Source: Bretschneidera sinensis
Lineage: Eukaryota > Streptophyta > Magnoliopsida > Brassicales > Akaniaceae
Length of the DNA: 64,000 bases
Assembly (NCBI GenBank): GCA_023935145.1
Contig: CM043698.1
Coordinates: 81,982,001-82,046,000 of the forward strand
Direction of reading: 5' to 3'
Under the pieces are notes generated by a model that searched no databases, was not told the origin of the DNA, and saw nothing but the letters and a program-made list of their open reading frames with translations. Each line of letters starts with the position of its first letter. Positions within the stretch are counted from its first letter, which is position 1. Position numbers and translations under genes: made by a program. Below, in pieces: positions 10,753-22,880 of this stretch.

Positions 10753-12821
10753 GGCTTTTGACACTGATATGTCAAGAAATCTCACCACCGATCTGCAGAC
10801 TAACACTATCTCACTATTCAACAATGTGCATATCATACCATCGATTTCTTCTTTCTTTCTTTTTTCCTTTCCTGGTTTTTGTCTGTGATTAGCTATTAAG
10901 CAAGAAAAAACCCTGGCTTTTCTCTCAAGGATTAATCACTAATTTAACAGAGTTTAACAGAGAGTGAAGGAGAGAGTTGTTGGGTCGTTTTTGAAATTTG
11001 AACTGACAAAACGAGGGAACTATATTCCCTCGAAAATGAAAGATTTTCTTTTTCTTTTTAATATCAAAAAAAGAAAATGAAAGATTTTTGGTTTTCGCGT
11101 ACACGGGAGCGAATACTAAAACTACACTCGCGAAAATTATTAACCACGTTGAAATTATTTTTTATTTTCTATTCAAAAAGCTGAGTTGGCCTCATATCGT
11201 AGCGAGTGTGATCTTTAATAGAAAGACGAGTGAGTAAGCACTTGTTAATTGGAAATGATATGTTTTATTTCTCTTTTTTTTGGTACAGGTGACGTTTATC
11301 ATGTCTCCGTCAAAGTCAAAAACTCAAAAATAACCTTCGTATCTTTTCTGCATCACAAAATAAATGCCTTTACATTTAAATCAGTTGTATCCAAAGATAT
11401 TCTATTAATAACATTACTAAAAAAATCAATTCAATACACATGTTTTGAATGTATCATTGAAAAAACTAATTAAATTATGAGTTTGCTTGTGGTAAAATTA
11501 TTTCACACCTTAAGATTTCGTTTGCAACTAAATGGTAATGAAATTTATTTAAAAAAGAATTTTTGTGTTTAGATATTTTTATTTTAAATTATATAACTCA
11601 CTTGAATTCAAAAGATGAGAGAATAAGAGAGAAAAATAAAAAATTTTAATCAACATAACTTTTTACTGTTCATTTTTATAAAATTCATTTAGTAAATTTA
11701 TTTCTAAATGAATTTCTTAGGGTTTTTTTCCAAACATTACATATACAGAATTTAAATTGAATTTCATAAAAACTATATAATTAATTTGATCAAAACGAAA
11801 TGTACAACTTTTAATTGCTTTAATTTAATATATGAATTTCCAAAATAATCTAAATCAAAATATTTTTACGAAGATTCCATTAATCATTTAACGAAAATCT
11901 ATGTAAATATTATGTAAAATAACAAATATACAAAACTTTTTACTTTATTTTTTTATTAAATTATTAACGAAATCTCGAAATGAATGCAATTTTATTTGGA
12001 TGATTATAACATATCATCTTTTAGCCTTTTATGAATCTCTCAAGTTTTATTTTAGGTGCCTTAATTCGTCACTATGTGGTGACGGATTGGGTCCAATTCG
12101 CATCTTTGCCGATATGAAGTGGAAACTGTGGGAGCCCACATCCGGCTGAAAGAATGATGTGTCACATGTAACCAATCAACCAAGGAGAAGCCCCTTGTCG
12201 ATTGAATCAGATAAATTATACTTAAACCATTTAACTCAAATTATTTATAAAAGATAGTAAAAAAAATCAAAAGCATTTTTTTAATAATAAACATATGATG
12301 TATACTAATAATATTTAACACATCAACCACTTTTAAAAAAATATATAGTTAATCAAAATTGGTGGTTTCTTTAACTACTAAATTATTAATAAGATTACTT
12401 GAATAAATATATTATTAATCAGTTTTCTTTTGATGAATTATGAGTAATTAGCTATAATTTTATTTTCATACTTATTTAAAAATTATAAAAATAAAATTAT
12501 GTATATTTTATTATTATTTCTATAATTTAAAATCATAAAATAATAATTTAATATAACCTTTCTTGAAACGTTCTCATCCTACCAAAATTTTGAAAATAAT
12601 ACTATCACGCTCTTACTGTTCAACGAATCACTCTATAACTTTTTCATTTGGGATTCAATCTCCATTCACTCTTTTTCTCACTTTCTACGACTCTCTTTGG
12701 TTATAATAAAAATTGAAGACATGAATAAAAATAATAAATAAAGAATAAATGTAGACATAATAAATGGAAAAAAAAGAAGCAAAAACAACATTTAATTAAT
12801 GGTAATAAATATATTGAAGAG
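10753..12821. other. JASON-like gene promoter side and AT-rich spacer
   Basis: No gene is recognised. The first kilobase lies upstream of the JASON-like start codon and should hold its promoter and 5' UTR; I could not pick a convincing TATA box. Two short inverted repeats are visible: CGAGGGAAC...TTCCCTCG near 11014-11033 and CGTCACTATGTGGTGACG near 12068-12085. The rest is AT-rich. Confidence 0.4.
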
Positions 12822-13279
12822 TGTAAGTGCATCGTAACTCGAGAAAATAACCTATAAATACCCTTTGAATTCTTCATTCAAGGAGAAATAAATAGAAAGG
12901 CATTTCATACAAGAGAAAAATTATAAAGAAAAAACAATATAGAGAGAAAGAGTTGTTCAGAAATACAATTCTTGTAATATTTCTTATTATAGTGAATAAT
13001 TTTTGTTACTGCTCCCGTGGATTAGGTTTTATAAGCCGAACAACTTAAATATTGCCTTATTTCTTTATATTATCTTTACAATGCTTACATATTATTTACT
13101 TTTACTAATTTTCTAGTTTTGTCAAAAACAAATTCTTCATTCTTAACCTAGAATTTCTACAACCTGTAATATTTTCCCTCCATTCAATTTGGTAAATATT
13201 TTGTGGATCTGATAGGTTGGTCTACTAGCGACTCCATCAATTCCAGATTTGTAAATATGAATTAATTTTTGTGTTTACA
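12822..13279 (+). repeat. Left LTR of the Tat element
   Basis: 458 bp, TGTAAG...TTTACA. It matches 25476-25898 through the cctataaatacc and caattcttgtaa blocks and the final gaattaatttttgtgtttaca. TATAAATA at 12853-12860 is a likely LTR promoter box. Confidence 0.78.
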
Positions 13280-13283
13280 TATT

Positions 13284-13301
13284 TGGCGACTCTATTGGGG
13301 A
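13284..13301 (+). other. Primer-binding site of the Tat element
   Basis: TGGCGACTCTATTGGGGA starts 4 bases after the left LTR. It resembles the Arg-type PBS of Ogre/Tat elements, not the initiator-Met type. Confidence 0.65.
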
Positions 13302-13339
13302 ATGCGATTTGTTTTTGAAGAAGCAAAGAAATTTACCCT

Positions 13340-13998
13340 ATGGCACATCAAAATAATGATTCCGTTCCACAAACCGAAGATTCCACTCAGTCACGTAGTA
13401 TGAAAGCACAGACGAAATTCATGGAGGAAGAAAATGCAATAGTCAAAAAAAATGTTGCACAATTTATTATCCATAATAAGCCAAATAGTGCCAAATTCCC
13501 AAAGTACCAAGTAAAAAGAAATTGTCGTTGCTGAGGTTGGAGGTTCTGATCTAAAGACTCGACCTCTCGTAGTTCCACCTCAAATAGTGGATCTGGGACA
13601 AGACATCATGATCCCGGAACAAAAGGCTCTATAGAAAAAGAGCAAGCATTAAAGAAAGCGCTTGAAGAAGCAGTAATGAAAGAAAAGCCAAACCACGACA
13701 TGCTTGGAGTTCATGGAGCTTCTATCCTTGCAACCGGATATGAAAGAGGGCCTACTTCATCTCATACTCCATTATCAGCTTCCATGACTCCAGAAGACCT
13801 GGAGTCTTTCATTAAAAAAAAAAAGTTACAAAGCAATCTACCTCTCTAGCAGATGATTTCAACTTTATACCACCTTATCCCATATCGGTGATGGAGAAAA
13901 CAAATCTTCAAGTTATGTGATGCCAAACTTTGAGAAATACAATAGCAAGGCAGGAGACACAAAAGAACATGTCAGGAGGTTCTTGGATTCAATGGGAG
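13340..13998 (+). pseudogene. Tat gag, 5' part
   Basis: Opens with a short frame (13340-13534, MAHQNNDSVPQTEDSTQS) and continues in broken frames (PEDLESFIKKKK). It then reads MPNFEKYNSKAGDTKEHVRRFL DSMG, which matches the gypsy gag core start (P-x-F-x-K-Y-D-G-x-x-D-P-x-E-H-V). It is cut at 13998 by copia II; the next expected block appears at about 20115. Confidence 0.7.
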
Positions 13999-14872
13999 TG
14001 TTGAAGTTTGTCAAAGGATTAAACGGGAGGTGGAAGAATGAAGTTCAGCATGTTAAAGGAGTGCACACCAGTGTGCGCCGCGGCCCAGCTCTTCCTAGGC
14101 CGCGGCGCCCAGCATGGAGGATGCCTGGAAGAGGTGTGCGCCGTGGCTCAGTCTCCCCCAGGCCGCGGCGCCCAGAAAGGTGAGGAGTAAAGGAGATTCA
14201 GCCCTGCTCCAAGCCTCAACTTGCCCTGTTCTAGGCTGCGGCCTGAAGGCACATTGATGCACATTGGTTCAGCCTTTGTAAGTTGCATAGATGCATGTTC
14301 AAAACGCACAACATCACTTAGGATTGATGGAGGGTTAAGGTTGATTGGTCCTCAAGATCTAAGGGTGGATATTGTCCCTCAAGATTGGTCAAGAAGTTGG
14401 TGCACTATACAAAGGGTCACCTAGCTTCAATCTCAAGTATAAAACACATTGTGACATTTAAGTGATCATCATACAAGAGAGTTAAAGTGCAAGTGTGAGA
14501 GTGCAAAGAAACGAAACACGGAGAGGCACTAGAACAGATCTCAAAAGAAAGGCTGGTTGTAAAGAGAGAAGTAGTATAGATTGTGGGTAGAGTGCTTTTG
14601 TAATAGTTCTATTACTTTCTTTCTTGTCTTCTTGATTCTTCAAGAACTTGGGTTTCTTAGAGTGGAGTTGCTGTAACTTGTAAGAACTCATTGGTTTAAT
14701 GCAGAGAGTTCAGAGGAACTCACGGGGACGTAGGCTATTGCCGAACCTCGATAACAAATTGCTTGTTCTTTTCTTTCTTGCTTTGGTTGCTGTATTTGTT
14801 TGTACAAGTCATTCTAGACTTGGGTGTTTGGAAGACCATCACATGGGCATCTTGAGAGGTGGTTTCCCAACA
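13999..14872 (+). repeat. 5' LTR of copia II
   Basis: 874 bp, TGTTGAAG...CCCAACA. It contains a GC-rich patch (about 14075-14180) with many CpG pairs in GCCGCGG-type motifs that are largely lost in the 3' copy. Confidence 0.88.
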
Positions 14873-14873
14873 G

Positions 14874-14885
14874 TGGTATCTGAGC
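14874..14885 (+). other. Primer-binding site of copia II (variant)
   Basis: TGGTATCTGAGC, one base from the initiator-Met consensus TGGTATCAGAGC, one base after the 5' LTR. Confidence 0.75.
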
Positions 14886-15117
14886 TTGCACAGCTAGGTA
14901 TCAGAGCAATAACAGAAAGTATAGGAGCAAGACTCCAAGAATTAAATAACAAACTTCTTGGGTGATTCAAGAACGGAGTAAAGATCAAGATCAGATCGTG
15001 TTCTGGAGGGTGATTCAAAAACGGTGTTGAGATCAATCTTCGATCGTGTTCTTGAGGTTTAGAAGAAGTTGGAAAGCATTTGTGGGTGCTGCACAAATTT
15101 AGGATCATCTCCGCAAG

Positions 15118-15639
15118 ATGGGTTCAAATTTCGTTGTTGAGAAGTTTGATGGAAAGGGAGATTTTTCCCTGTGGAAGCGGAAGATCAAGGTTGTTTTTAT
15201 GCAACAAAAGGTGGACTTAGCTATTGGAGAAGATGATGTTTTTCTAGCAAGTATCACGGAGGACCAACGGATTGAGATGAAGAAGATGACATATATCACC
15301 ATTTTCTTGCACATGTTGGATAGTGTCACAAAGAAGTGCGGAGACTTGGAAGATCCTGCTGTCATATGGAAGAAACTAGATGAGTTGTTTCTTACCAAAA
15401 CTCTCCCTAATAAGATTTATCTTTTTAAAAGAATCTTTGCTTTTAAAATAGATCCTAATAAAGAGTTGCAAGATAATCTTGATGTGTTTAACAAACTAGT
15501 TCAAGTTTTGGCTAGTTGTAGTATAAAGTTCCCGGATGAACAATTATTTGTTATTTTGTCAAATTCTCTTCCTGGTTGTTTTGAGAGTTTGATTAATGCT
15601 ATTGAATATGGAAGAGATACACTAACCAAGAAATTGTGA
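15118..15639 (+). CDS. Copia II gag (UBN2-type)
   Basis: 173 codons opening MGSNFVVEKFDGKGDFSLWK, the typical gag start (K-F-D-G-x-G-D-F-x-L-W-K). It continues through KIKVVFMQQKVDLAI and ends at TLTKKL by a premature stop. The rest of gag, with the zinc knuckle CFYCNKEGHFKKDC (about 15831-15872), lies in another frame. The capsid domain alone is intact. This is one of the longest undamaged frames of the element. Confidence 0.8.
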   Translation: MGSNFVVEKFDGKGDFSLWKRKIKVVFMQQKVDLAIGEDDVFLASITEDQRIEMKKMTYITIFLHMLDSVTKKCGDLEDPAVIWKKLDELFLTKTLPNKIYLFKRIFAFKIDPNKELQDNLDVFNKLVQVLASCSIKFPDEQLFVILSNSLPGCFESLINAIEYGRDTLTKKL

Positions 15640-15881
15640 TCAATGCTATAAGGGCTCATGATTTCAAAGCCAAGATAAAGGAAGCATCAAGTTGAGAATG
15701 GCTGATCATTAGAGGAAGGTCAGCAACTCGGAATGGCAGTAGCAACCATGGCAAATACAGGGAGAAATCAAAGGGTAGAGGGCAGAGCCATGGGAAAGCA
15801 CATTCTAAACCAAGATTTGGAGGAAAGAGGTGCTTCTACTGCAACAAGGAGGGTCACTTCAAGAAAGATTGCAAGAAGAGG

Positions 15882-16445
15882 TTGTGGGATGAGAGAGGAA
15901 GAAGCTATACCAATAATGGAGAGGCTTCAGTTGCCAAAGGAGAACAGCAAGATGATGTTCTTGTAGTGTGCTCAAATGTGAGCAGGAGGCAAGGCAGTGA
16001 GAAATGGATCCTAGATTCCGGGTGCACTTATCACATGTGCCCTCACAAGGAATGGTTCAAGAAATTTAAGGAAATCAATGATGGAAGGGTTTTCTTGGGG
16101 AATGACAATTCTTGCCAAGTGAGGGGGATATGAGACATCTAGCTGAGGATGTTTGATGGAGTCACAAGGCTGCTGCGAAATGTAAGGTATCTCCCAGATT
16201 TGAGGAGGAATTTGATCTCATTGGGGCAGCTGGATTCCATGGGGTATACATACAAGGCAGAGAGAAGAAAGATCAAGGTGACCAAGGGATCTTTGGTAGT
16301 GATCAAAGCAGCACTAAAAGATGGACTCTATGAGATGATCAGAGAGACAGAAATCAATGATCAAACAACAAGCTTGATGATTGAGATGGATAGGGTAGCC
16401 CTTTGGCACACTCGCTTGGGACATATGAGCAAAAAGGGCTTGTAA
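15882..16445 (+). pseudogene. Copia II protease and pre-integrase
   Basis: Reads KWILDSGCTYHMCPHKEWF, with the D-S-G protease active site preserved. After stops near 16131-16142 the same frame resumes: RNVRYLPDLRRNLISLGQLD, then VALWHTRLGHMSKKGL, the pre-integrase domain. The stop after KKGL is TAA where GLQVL is expected, which fits CAA to TAA. Confidence 0.8.
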
Positions 16446-16490
16446 GTTCTCATAAAGAATGGTCTACTTGGTGGTGACAAAGTAGAGAAA

Positions 16491-17693
16491 TTGGATTTCT
16501 GTGAGTGTTGCATTCTTGGGAAGCAACATCGGGTCAGCTTCAATACCAGAGTGCACAAGTCTAAGGGCATTCTTGACTACATTCATTCGGACCTTTGGGG
16601 ACTAGCAAGAACACCAACAGAGGGAGGTAACTTTTACTTTCTGTCTTTAATTGATGATTATTCAAGAAAGGTTTGGGTTTATTTGCTTAAAAATAAATCA
16701 GATGCTTTGAATAAATTTGTGGTGTGGAAAAAGTTGCTGGAGACTCAAACGGGTAGGGTAGTTAAGGCTTTACGAAGTGATAATGGCTTAGAATTTTGCA
16801 ATAAGGATTTTGATAAATTATATGATTTAAATGGCATTCTAAGACATAAAACAGTTGTAAAAACACCTCAGCAAAATAGAGTTGCTGAGAGGATGAATAG
16901 GACCCTTATGGAAAAGGTTAGGTGCATGTTAATAGGATCCAGATTACCAAAATATTTTTGGGGGAAAGCTGTATCTACTGCTGCATACTTGGTAAATAGA
17001 TCACCCTCTAGAGCTTTAGAGCTCAAGATTCCCATGGAGATGTGGAGTGGGAAACCCCCTAAGTTGAGCAACCTTAGGACTTTTGGGTGTGCTACATATG
17101 CACATCAAAAGGATGATAAACTTAACCGAAGGTCTAGAAAATGTGTATTTCTAGGGTATGGTGATGGGGTTAAGGGGCATAGTTTGTGGTCATTAAAACA
17201 AAAAGGAATGAAACTAATAATAAGTAGGGATGTTATTTTTAATGAATTGTTATTTCCCTACTTGGATAAAACTAACCCTGCAGGGGCTAGTGAGCAAACC
17301 AGTCTGAAATTTGTGGAGCATTGCATCAAGGAAAATTTAGTTCAGGTAAAGAAAGGAAGGCAAGAGGGTTCGCACCAGGTAGAGCTCATTAATGAAGGCC
17401 ATGCTCAGGATACTCAAGAGGAGGCTGAACTAGAAGGGGTTGATGCAGCAAGTCAGAATGACTACCAGCTCATAAAGGACCGGGAAAGGAGGGTGGTTAG
17501 ACCACCTTTGAGATATGGGTTTGCTGATGCTAATGTAGCAGCTCCTTGGACAGAAGAAGAGGTTGAACCAAAAACTTACATGGATGCCATGGAGTGTAAG
17601 GATTCTTCAAATTGGCAGCTAGCTATGGAGGAAGAAATTGATTCTTTGAAGAAGAATGACTCTTGGGAATTGGTGCCCAAACTAGAAAAATAG
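16491..17693 (+). CDS. Copia II integrase
   Basis: A 400-codon frame. The zinc-binding end CECCILGKQHRVSF leads into the rve core with IHSDLWGLARTPT (first Asp), LRSDNGLEF (second Asp) and TPQQNRVAERMNRTLME (Glu), so the D-D-E residues are all present. The integrase tail KCVFLGYGDGVKGHSLW and an acidic linker follow. The frame ends at TAG just after WELVPKLEK, the entry to reverse transcriptase. The 400 codons are only part of the polyprotein, not a separate gene. Confidence 0.88.
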   Translation: MDFCECCILGKQHRVSFNTRVHKSKGILDYIHSDLWGLARTPTEGGNFYFLSLIDDYSRKVWVYLLKNKSDALNKFVVWKKLLETQTGRVVKALRSDNGLEFCNKDFDKLYDLNGILRHKTVVKTPQQNRVAERMNRTLMEKVRCMLIGSRLPKYFWGKAVSTAAYLVNRSPSRALELKIPMEMWSGKPPKLSNLRTFGCATYAHQKDDKLNRRSRKCVFLGYGDGVKGHSLWSLKQKGMKLIISRDVIFNELLFPYLDKTNPAGASEQTSLKFVEHCIKENLVQVKKGRQEGSHQVELINEGHAQDTQEEAELEGVDAASQNDYQLIKDRERRVVRPPLRYGFADANVAAPWTEEEVEPKTYMDAMECKDSSNWQLAMEEEIDSLKKNDSWELVPKLEK

Positions 17694-19130
17694 ATAGTTG
17701 TGGATTGTAGATGGATCTACAAGATCAAAGAAGAGAATACTCTAGGGGATGAAGTCTGATATAAAGCTAGGCTGGTGGCAAAAGGGTTCACATAAAGAGA
17801 CGACATAGATTTCACCAAAATCTTCTCACCGGTTATGAAATACAAGATAATAAGGATAGTGTTAGCATTGGTGGTCCAATTCAATTGGGAAATTGAGTAA
17901 ATGAATGTGAAGACAGTGTTCTTACATAGAGAGCTTGATGAGACCATCTACATGAGGCAACCCGAAGGTTATAAGAAATGAAGGCAGGGAGATTTGGTGT
18001 GCCAATTGAAAAAATCTCTTTATGGCCTGAAGTAATCACCTCGGCAATGGAATAAGAGGTTTGATTCCTTTGTAACCAGCCTGAGTTTCATGAGGAGTTA
18101 CTATGATTCATGCTTGTATTACAAGGGGCACAAAGTGGAGAAAGTGGTGATCATCCTCATCTATGTTGATGATATGTTGCTGGTTAGGAGCAGCATGGAG
18201 AGGATAGAAGAATTGAAGTCTTAACTCAGTGAGGAGTTTGAGATGAAGGATCTTGGCCATGCACAGAAGATCCTTGGGATGAATATAATCCGGGAAAGGG
18301 AGAGAAACAGATTGAAGATTTCTCAGACTTCCTACAAAGAGAAGATGATATCTAAGTTCTCTATGGAAGATAGCAAACCAGTGAAGGTTCTCCTTGCTGG
18401 TCATTTCAAGTTCTCCAATGATCAATGTCTGAGATCGGAGGTGGAGAAAAAGGAAATAGAAAAAGGTCTCTTACTCTAGTGTGATTGGTTCAGTCATGTT
18501 CATGATGGTAAGCACTAGACCTGACATTGTTCATGCATTGAGTGTCTTCAGTAGGTTTATAAGTAATCCCGAAAAGGAGCATTGGCTTGGGATAAAGTGG
18601 TTGCTGAGGTACTGGTAAGGAAGCCTAGAACTAGAGCTGGTTTATGAGAAGAGGGGTAAGTCTATTTGTCTTGAAGGTTATGCAGATTCGGACTATGAAG
18701 CTGACCAGGATAAAAGAAGATCAATTACCTCCTACTTCTTTAACTTAAACAGATGTTGGGTAAGTTGGAAGGCTAAGTTGCAGCCGATGGTAGCACTCTC
18801 AATAATTGAGGCTGAGTACATAGCTGCTACGGAAACCATCAAAGAGGCTATGTGGTGCAAAGGGTTGCAGGAAGAGTTGAGGTACTAGAGGAGCAGGTTG
18901 TGGTGTATTCGGATAACCAAAGTGCATTGCATTTGTGCAAAAATCCGATGTTCCATGAGAGGACAAAGCACATGGTTGTTCAGTACCATTTCATTTAGGA
19001 AAATATTACGAAAGGATGCTTCCATGTGGACAAGGTAGCTATAGAAGAAAATCCCGCTGATTTAGGCACCAAAGTTCTAACTTTAAGCAAGTTCAATCAT
19101 TGCCTTAGACTACTTAGGATTGGAGTCGGT
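17694..19130 (+). pseudogene. Copia II reverse transcriptase and RNase H
   Basis: Continues the integrase frame through multiple stops. Visible blocks are [10 protein letters not shown]/stop/RDDIDF, MNVKTVFLHRELDETIYMRQ, SLYGLK/stop/SPRQW, ILIYVDDMLLV (YVDD intact) and FEMKDLGHAQKILGMNI. After a frameshift near 18470 come STRPDIVHALSVFSRF, GYADSDYEAD and ALSIIEAEYIAATE. Stops after GFT, EIE, GLK and LKS are TAA where the family has Gln. Confidence 0.85.
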
Positions 19131-19214
19131 TGAATGATGACTCAATATGAGTTTGGATCCTAAATTTCTCTGCATAATGAGTTCGGGTTTAATTGCTTAG
19201 ACAAAGGTAGAGAT

Positions 19215-20087
19215 TGTTGGAGTTTGTCAAAGGATTAAACGGGAGATGGAAGAATGAAGTTCAGCATATTAAAGGAGTGCACACCAGTGTGGGCTATGAC
19301 CCAGCTCTTCCCAGACCGTGGCGCCTAGTATAGAGGATGCCTGGAGAAGGTGTGCACTGTGGCTCAGCCTCCCCCAGGTTGCGGCGCCTAGAAAGGTGAG
19401 GAGTAGAGGAGATTTAGCCCTGCTCCAGGCCGCAGCTTGCCCTGTTCTAGGCCGCAGCCTGAAAGTACACTGATGCACATTGGTTCAGCCTTTGTAAGGT
19501 GCATAGATGCATGTTCAAAATGCACAACATCACTTAGGATTGATGGAGCACTAAGGTTGATTGGTCCTCAAGATCTAAGGGTGGATATTGACCCTCAAGA
19601 TTGGTTAAGAAGTTGGTGCACTATATAAAGGGTCACCTAGCTTCAATCTCAAGTATATACCATATTGTGACATACAAGTGATCATCATACAAGAGAGTTA
19701 AAGTGCAAGTGTGAAAGTGCAAAGACACAAAACACAGAGAGGCACTAAATAGACCTCAAAAGAAAGGCTGGTTGTAAAGAGAGAAGTAGTATAGATTGTG
19801 GGTAGAGTGTTTTTGTAATAGTTCTATCACTTTCTTTCTTCTCTTCTTGATTCTTCAAGAACTTGGGTTTCTTGGAGTGGAGTTGTTGTAACTTGTAAGA
19901 ACTCATTGGTTTAGTGCAGAGAGTTCAGAGGAACTCACGGGGACGTAGACTATTGCCGAACCTCGATAACAAATTGCCTGTTCTTTTCTTTCTTGCTTTG
20001 GTTGCTGTATTTGTTTGTACAAGTTATTCTAGATTTGGGTGTTTGGAAGATCATCAACTGGGCATCTTGAGAGGTGGTTTCCCAATA
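19215..20087 (+). repeat. 3' LTR of copia II
   Basis: 873 bp, TGTTGGAG...CCCAATA. The patch matching 14075-14180 shows C-to-T and G-to-A changes at former CpG sites (gccgcggccc to gctatgaccc). Confidence 0.88.
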
Positions 20088-21250
20088 GAAAACTTGGAGA
20101 AAAGATCAAGATCTATTGATACGGGAATTTTCCAAAAGCCTTACTGATAAAGCATACACCTAGTATGCAACGCTTGAACTTGAAAACATAGCAAATTGGC
20201 ATGTGTTTATAAAACAATTTTTGCAAAAGTTTTCCACCGTCCCACGCTAGTTTACCATGATCGATCTGGAGGGTTATATCGAAAGATTCAAGATAAAAAC
20301 TCTTTAATGTCAAGATAAAACCAATAAGGATATTTTGGTGAAACTCTGTATTTCACAGATGCGGGATGAATACAAGAGTTTTATGGAGAATCTAGAAATA
20401 TATTCCTTTAGTTCTTTGCAAGAGAAAGCTAGGAGGACCAATGTTTCTATTGCCAAGCTTTTGGGTATGAAAAGAAATCAAAATACACACATGGCAGCAG
20501 TAACCGAAGATCGCGGGCATGGTGACAAAAGAATAAAAAAAGAACCTTATCAAAGAAGAAAATATGAAGAAGCTCCACATTTCCCTTAATCCAGGGATAA
20601 AGTGGTAGATATTGTGAAGGATTGGATCAGTAATGATCAAATCAAGCTACCTCCACAATAGAGGCAATCTACTCTGACTGAAATCGATGGCCCCAGGTTT
20701 TGCTTATATCATCAATCTGCTTCACACCATACATATGAGTGCTTCAGGATCAAGTGGATTTTTGACAACAAAGTGAAGAAGGGAGAACTAATCCTTCTAG
20801 AGCTAGAAAGGGGAACACAAGTTAGAATGATTACACACTTAGAAGATGAAGAGGAATATCGGTACCACCCATGAATCGATGAAGTTGTGGGCATTGCTAA
20901 TCAATTCCAGGGCAAGTATTGCAATGGCCCTATTATAGAAGAAGTAACAAAAAAAAGTGAAGATGAAAGGCTAGTAGAATCCTTAGCCAATACGCAATGC
21001 TTCACCAATTTATTTGACAACATTGGCTTAGGAGAGGGCTATATAAGAAGAGAAGCAGCATCTGCACTATTACATATTGGTCAAAATACTAAGGGGAGTG
21101 CAGAGTGGCAGAATCTAGTGGAAGAAGTATTGTCTTTGCCCCAAATAACAAGTTAGTGTTGAGCGAAAATCACAACAAGCCACTATATCTAGAGGCAGTA
21201 CTAAATGGATTGAAAATGAAACGTAGATTAGTTTATGGGGGCTCATATGT
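20088..21250 (+). pseudogene. Tat gag 3' part and gag-protease linker
   Basis: Resumes the interrupted gag with LLIREFSKSLTDKAYT (stop) YATLELENIANWHVF, the block that normally follows FLDSMG. It then decays through KLCISQMRDEYKSFMENLEI (20335 on) and frames with many stops. A further open stretch at 20887-21156 has no recognised domain. Confidence 0.65.
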
Positions 21251-21554
21251 CAATATAATCCCATGGAGCACATTGAATGTAGTTAATATATCATAACATC
21301 AGGTTATCAAACACCCTATTTTGGTTAAGTATTTTTTTGGCGAAGAGATGCAGACTCTTGCCTTTGTAATGGTGGATTCCGTTGTAGGTCGATTGTGCAG
21401 TATAGTAAAATTCCATATTGTGGATGCGGTAACATCTTATCACATCGTCTTGGGAAGGCCTTGGTATCATGCTCATCAAGTTGTTTCTTCAACATATCAC
21501 CAGTACTTAAAAGCGTGGTGTAGAGGCAAGGAAGTGACCATCCATGCCTCTTAA
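21105..21554 (+). pseudogene. Tat protease relic
   Basis: LYLEAVLNGLKMKRRLVYGGSYVNIIPWSTL matches the Tat aspartic protease. The catalytic D-x-G has become Y-G-G, so the active Asp is lost. A second frame gives VVGRLCSIVKFHIVDAVTSY HIVLGRPWYH, the block ending in L-G-R-P-W that follows the protease in gypsy elements. Confidence 0.7.
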
Positions 21555-21839
21555 ACTCCTTTTGAAGTCCAAGAAGCGTATTTTTCAAAAGCAGTGTTCT
21601 ATGATGATTTCCTAGATGAAGGTGTTGCATCTCTTGAATCTCAAATAAGTCTAACACTACCTACATGGAAGAACCTGGCCAAAGAAAAGAAGACAGAAAA
21701 TAAAAAGAGAAAGACAAAGAAAACTGGAAAAACAATTAGAATGATTCCTAAGGTTGTCTTGCTTGACGATCGAATTTATTTCTATTTATAAAAGGAAGGG
21801 GGATCAAGGGAACCCAAATATCTTGATCCTGAGTATCAA

Positions 21840-22880
21840 GTGGTCACAGTAGAGCAAGAAATCACTTGTGAAGATGATGTACCTATAAATGAAAAAGAAA
21901 AACAACTAGAAACATATAAGAAAATAATTGATGAGCTGGAATGTATCAACCTAGCTGAAGATGGAGAAAAAGAGAGATCGACATTCATTTCAAAAGCATT
22001 CAATTCATCACAAAAAGATGGGTTGATATCACTTTTGAAGGAGTATGTTAATGTATTTTCCTGGAAACATGAAGAAGTGCCTAGCCTTGATCCTGATTTG
22101 GTTGCACATCACTGGAATCTGGATCCTAAAAGGAAACTAGTTAAGCAATCACAAAGGCTAGTTTCTCGTACGCAAGAAACAATTATCAAGACAGAGATAG
22201 AAAAATTACTGAAGAACAAGAAAATAAAGGAGGTGCAATATCTTACATGGCTAGGGAATTTGGTTCTTATACCAAAGAAGAATGGAGAAACTCGAGTGTG
22301 TCAAGACTTTTATCCACTCAATGAAGCTACACCAAAAAATAACTTCTCATTGCTTAACATTGACACCTTAATTGATGCAACCATAGGGCATGAAGTGTTT
22401 TCTTTCATGGATGCATTTAATGGCAATCATCAAATAGCAATGGCTTTAGGAGATGCAAAAAAAATAGCTTTCCAAACTCCATTTGGTAACTCTGGCTACG
22501 TAGCCATTTGGACTCAAGAATACTGGAGCCACGTTCTAAAGGGCAATGACAGTGATATTCAATGAGTTGATCCATAACGAGATGGAGGTGTATATGGATG
22601 ATCTTGTTGCTAAATCCAGAAGAAGTGAAGATCATTTGGAGCATCTTCAAAAGATTTTCGATAAGAGCAAAACCTTCATAATGAAGCTCAATCCACTGAA
22701 ATGTGCATTTGGTGTAGAAGTAGGAAAATTTCTCGAATTTATTGTGCACAAAAAATGAATTGATCTTGATCCAGACAAGGTCAAAGCCATTAAAAAAATA
22801 AATCCTCCTACCAATATCAAGTAACTCAAATCATTCATAGGCCACATTTCTAACACCAGAAGATTTATTCCTGCATTATA
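21840..22880 (+). pseudogene. Tat reverse transcriptase
   Basis: 21840-22565 reads DLVAHHWNLDPKRKLVKQ, VCQDFYPLNEATPKNNFSL and FSFMDAFNGNHQIAM, the Tat RT palm. The first catalytic motif (F-M-D-A) is present. A short deletion and frameshift near 22500 removes the M-P-F-G-L block. 22546-22758 then gives VYMDDLVAKS, an intact YMDD, and CAFGVEVGKFLEF (CAFGVxxGKFLGF in relatives). Confidence 0.8.

Larger units (their letters stand above)
13999..20087 (+). mobile_element. Ty1/copia retrotransposon II, nested in the Tat gag
   Basis: A full 6.1-kb copia element with LTRs 13999-14872 and 19215-20087, PBS 14874-14885 and a purine-rich tract (about 19202-19213) just before the 3' LTR. The internal order is gag, zinc knuckle, protease, integrase, reverse transcriptase, RNase H. 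The gag and integrase frames remain long, but reverse transcriptase and RNase H carry many stops, several at expected Gln positions. The flanks are the two halves of the Tat gag, so this insertion is younger than the Tat element. The expected 5-bp duplication reads gggag on the left and gaaaa on the right; every mismatch is G to A, so it may be a decayed TSD. Confidence 0.9.

Noticed and set aside
11249..11473. 75-codon open frame in the JASON-like upstream region
   Set aside because: No domain, poor codon composition and no supporting neighbours; a chance frame in AT-rich DNA.
12060..12200. Palindrome CGTCACTATGTGGTGACG as an RNA gene or MITE end
   Set aside because: No partner repeat or target duplication was found nearby.
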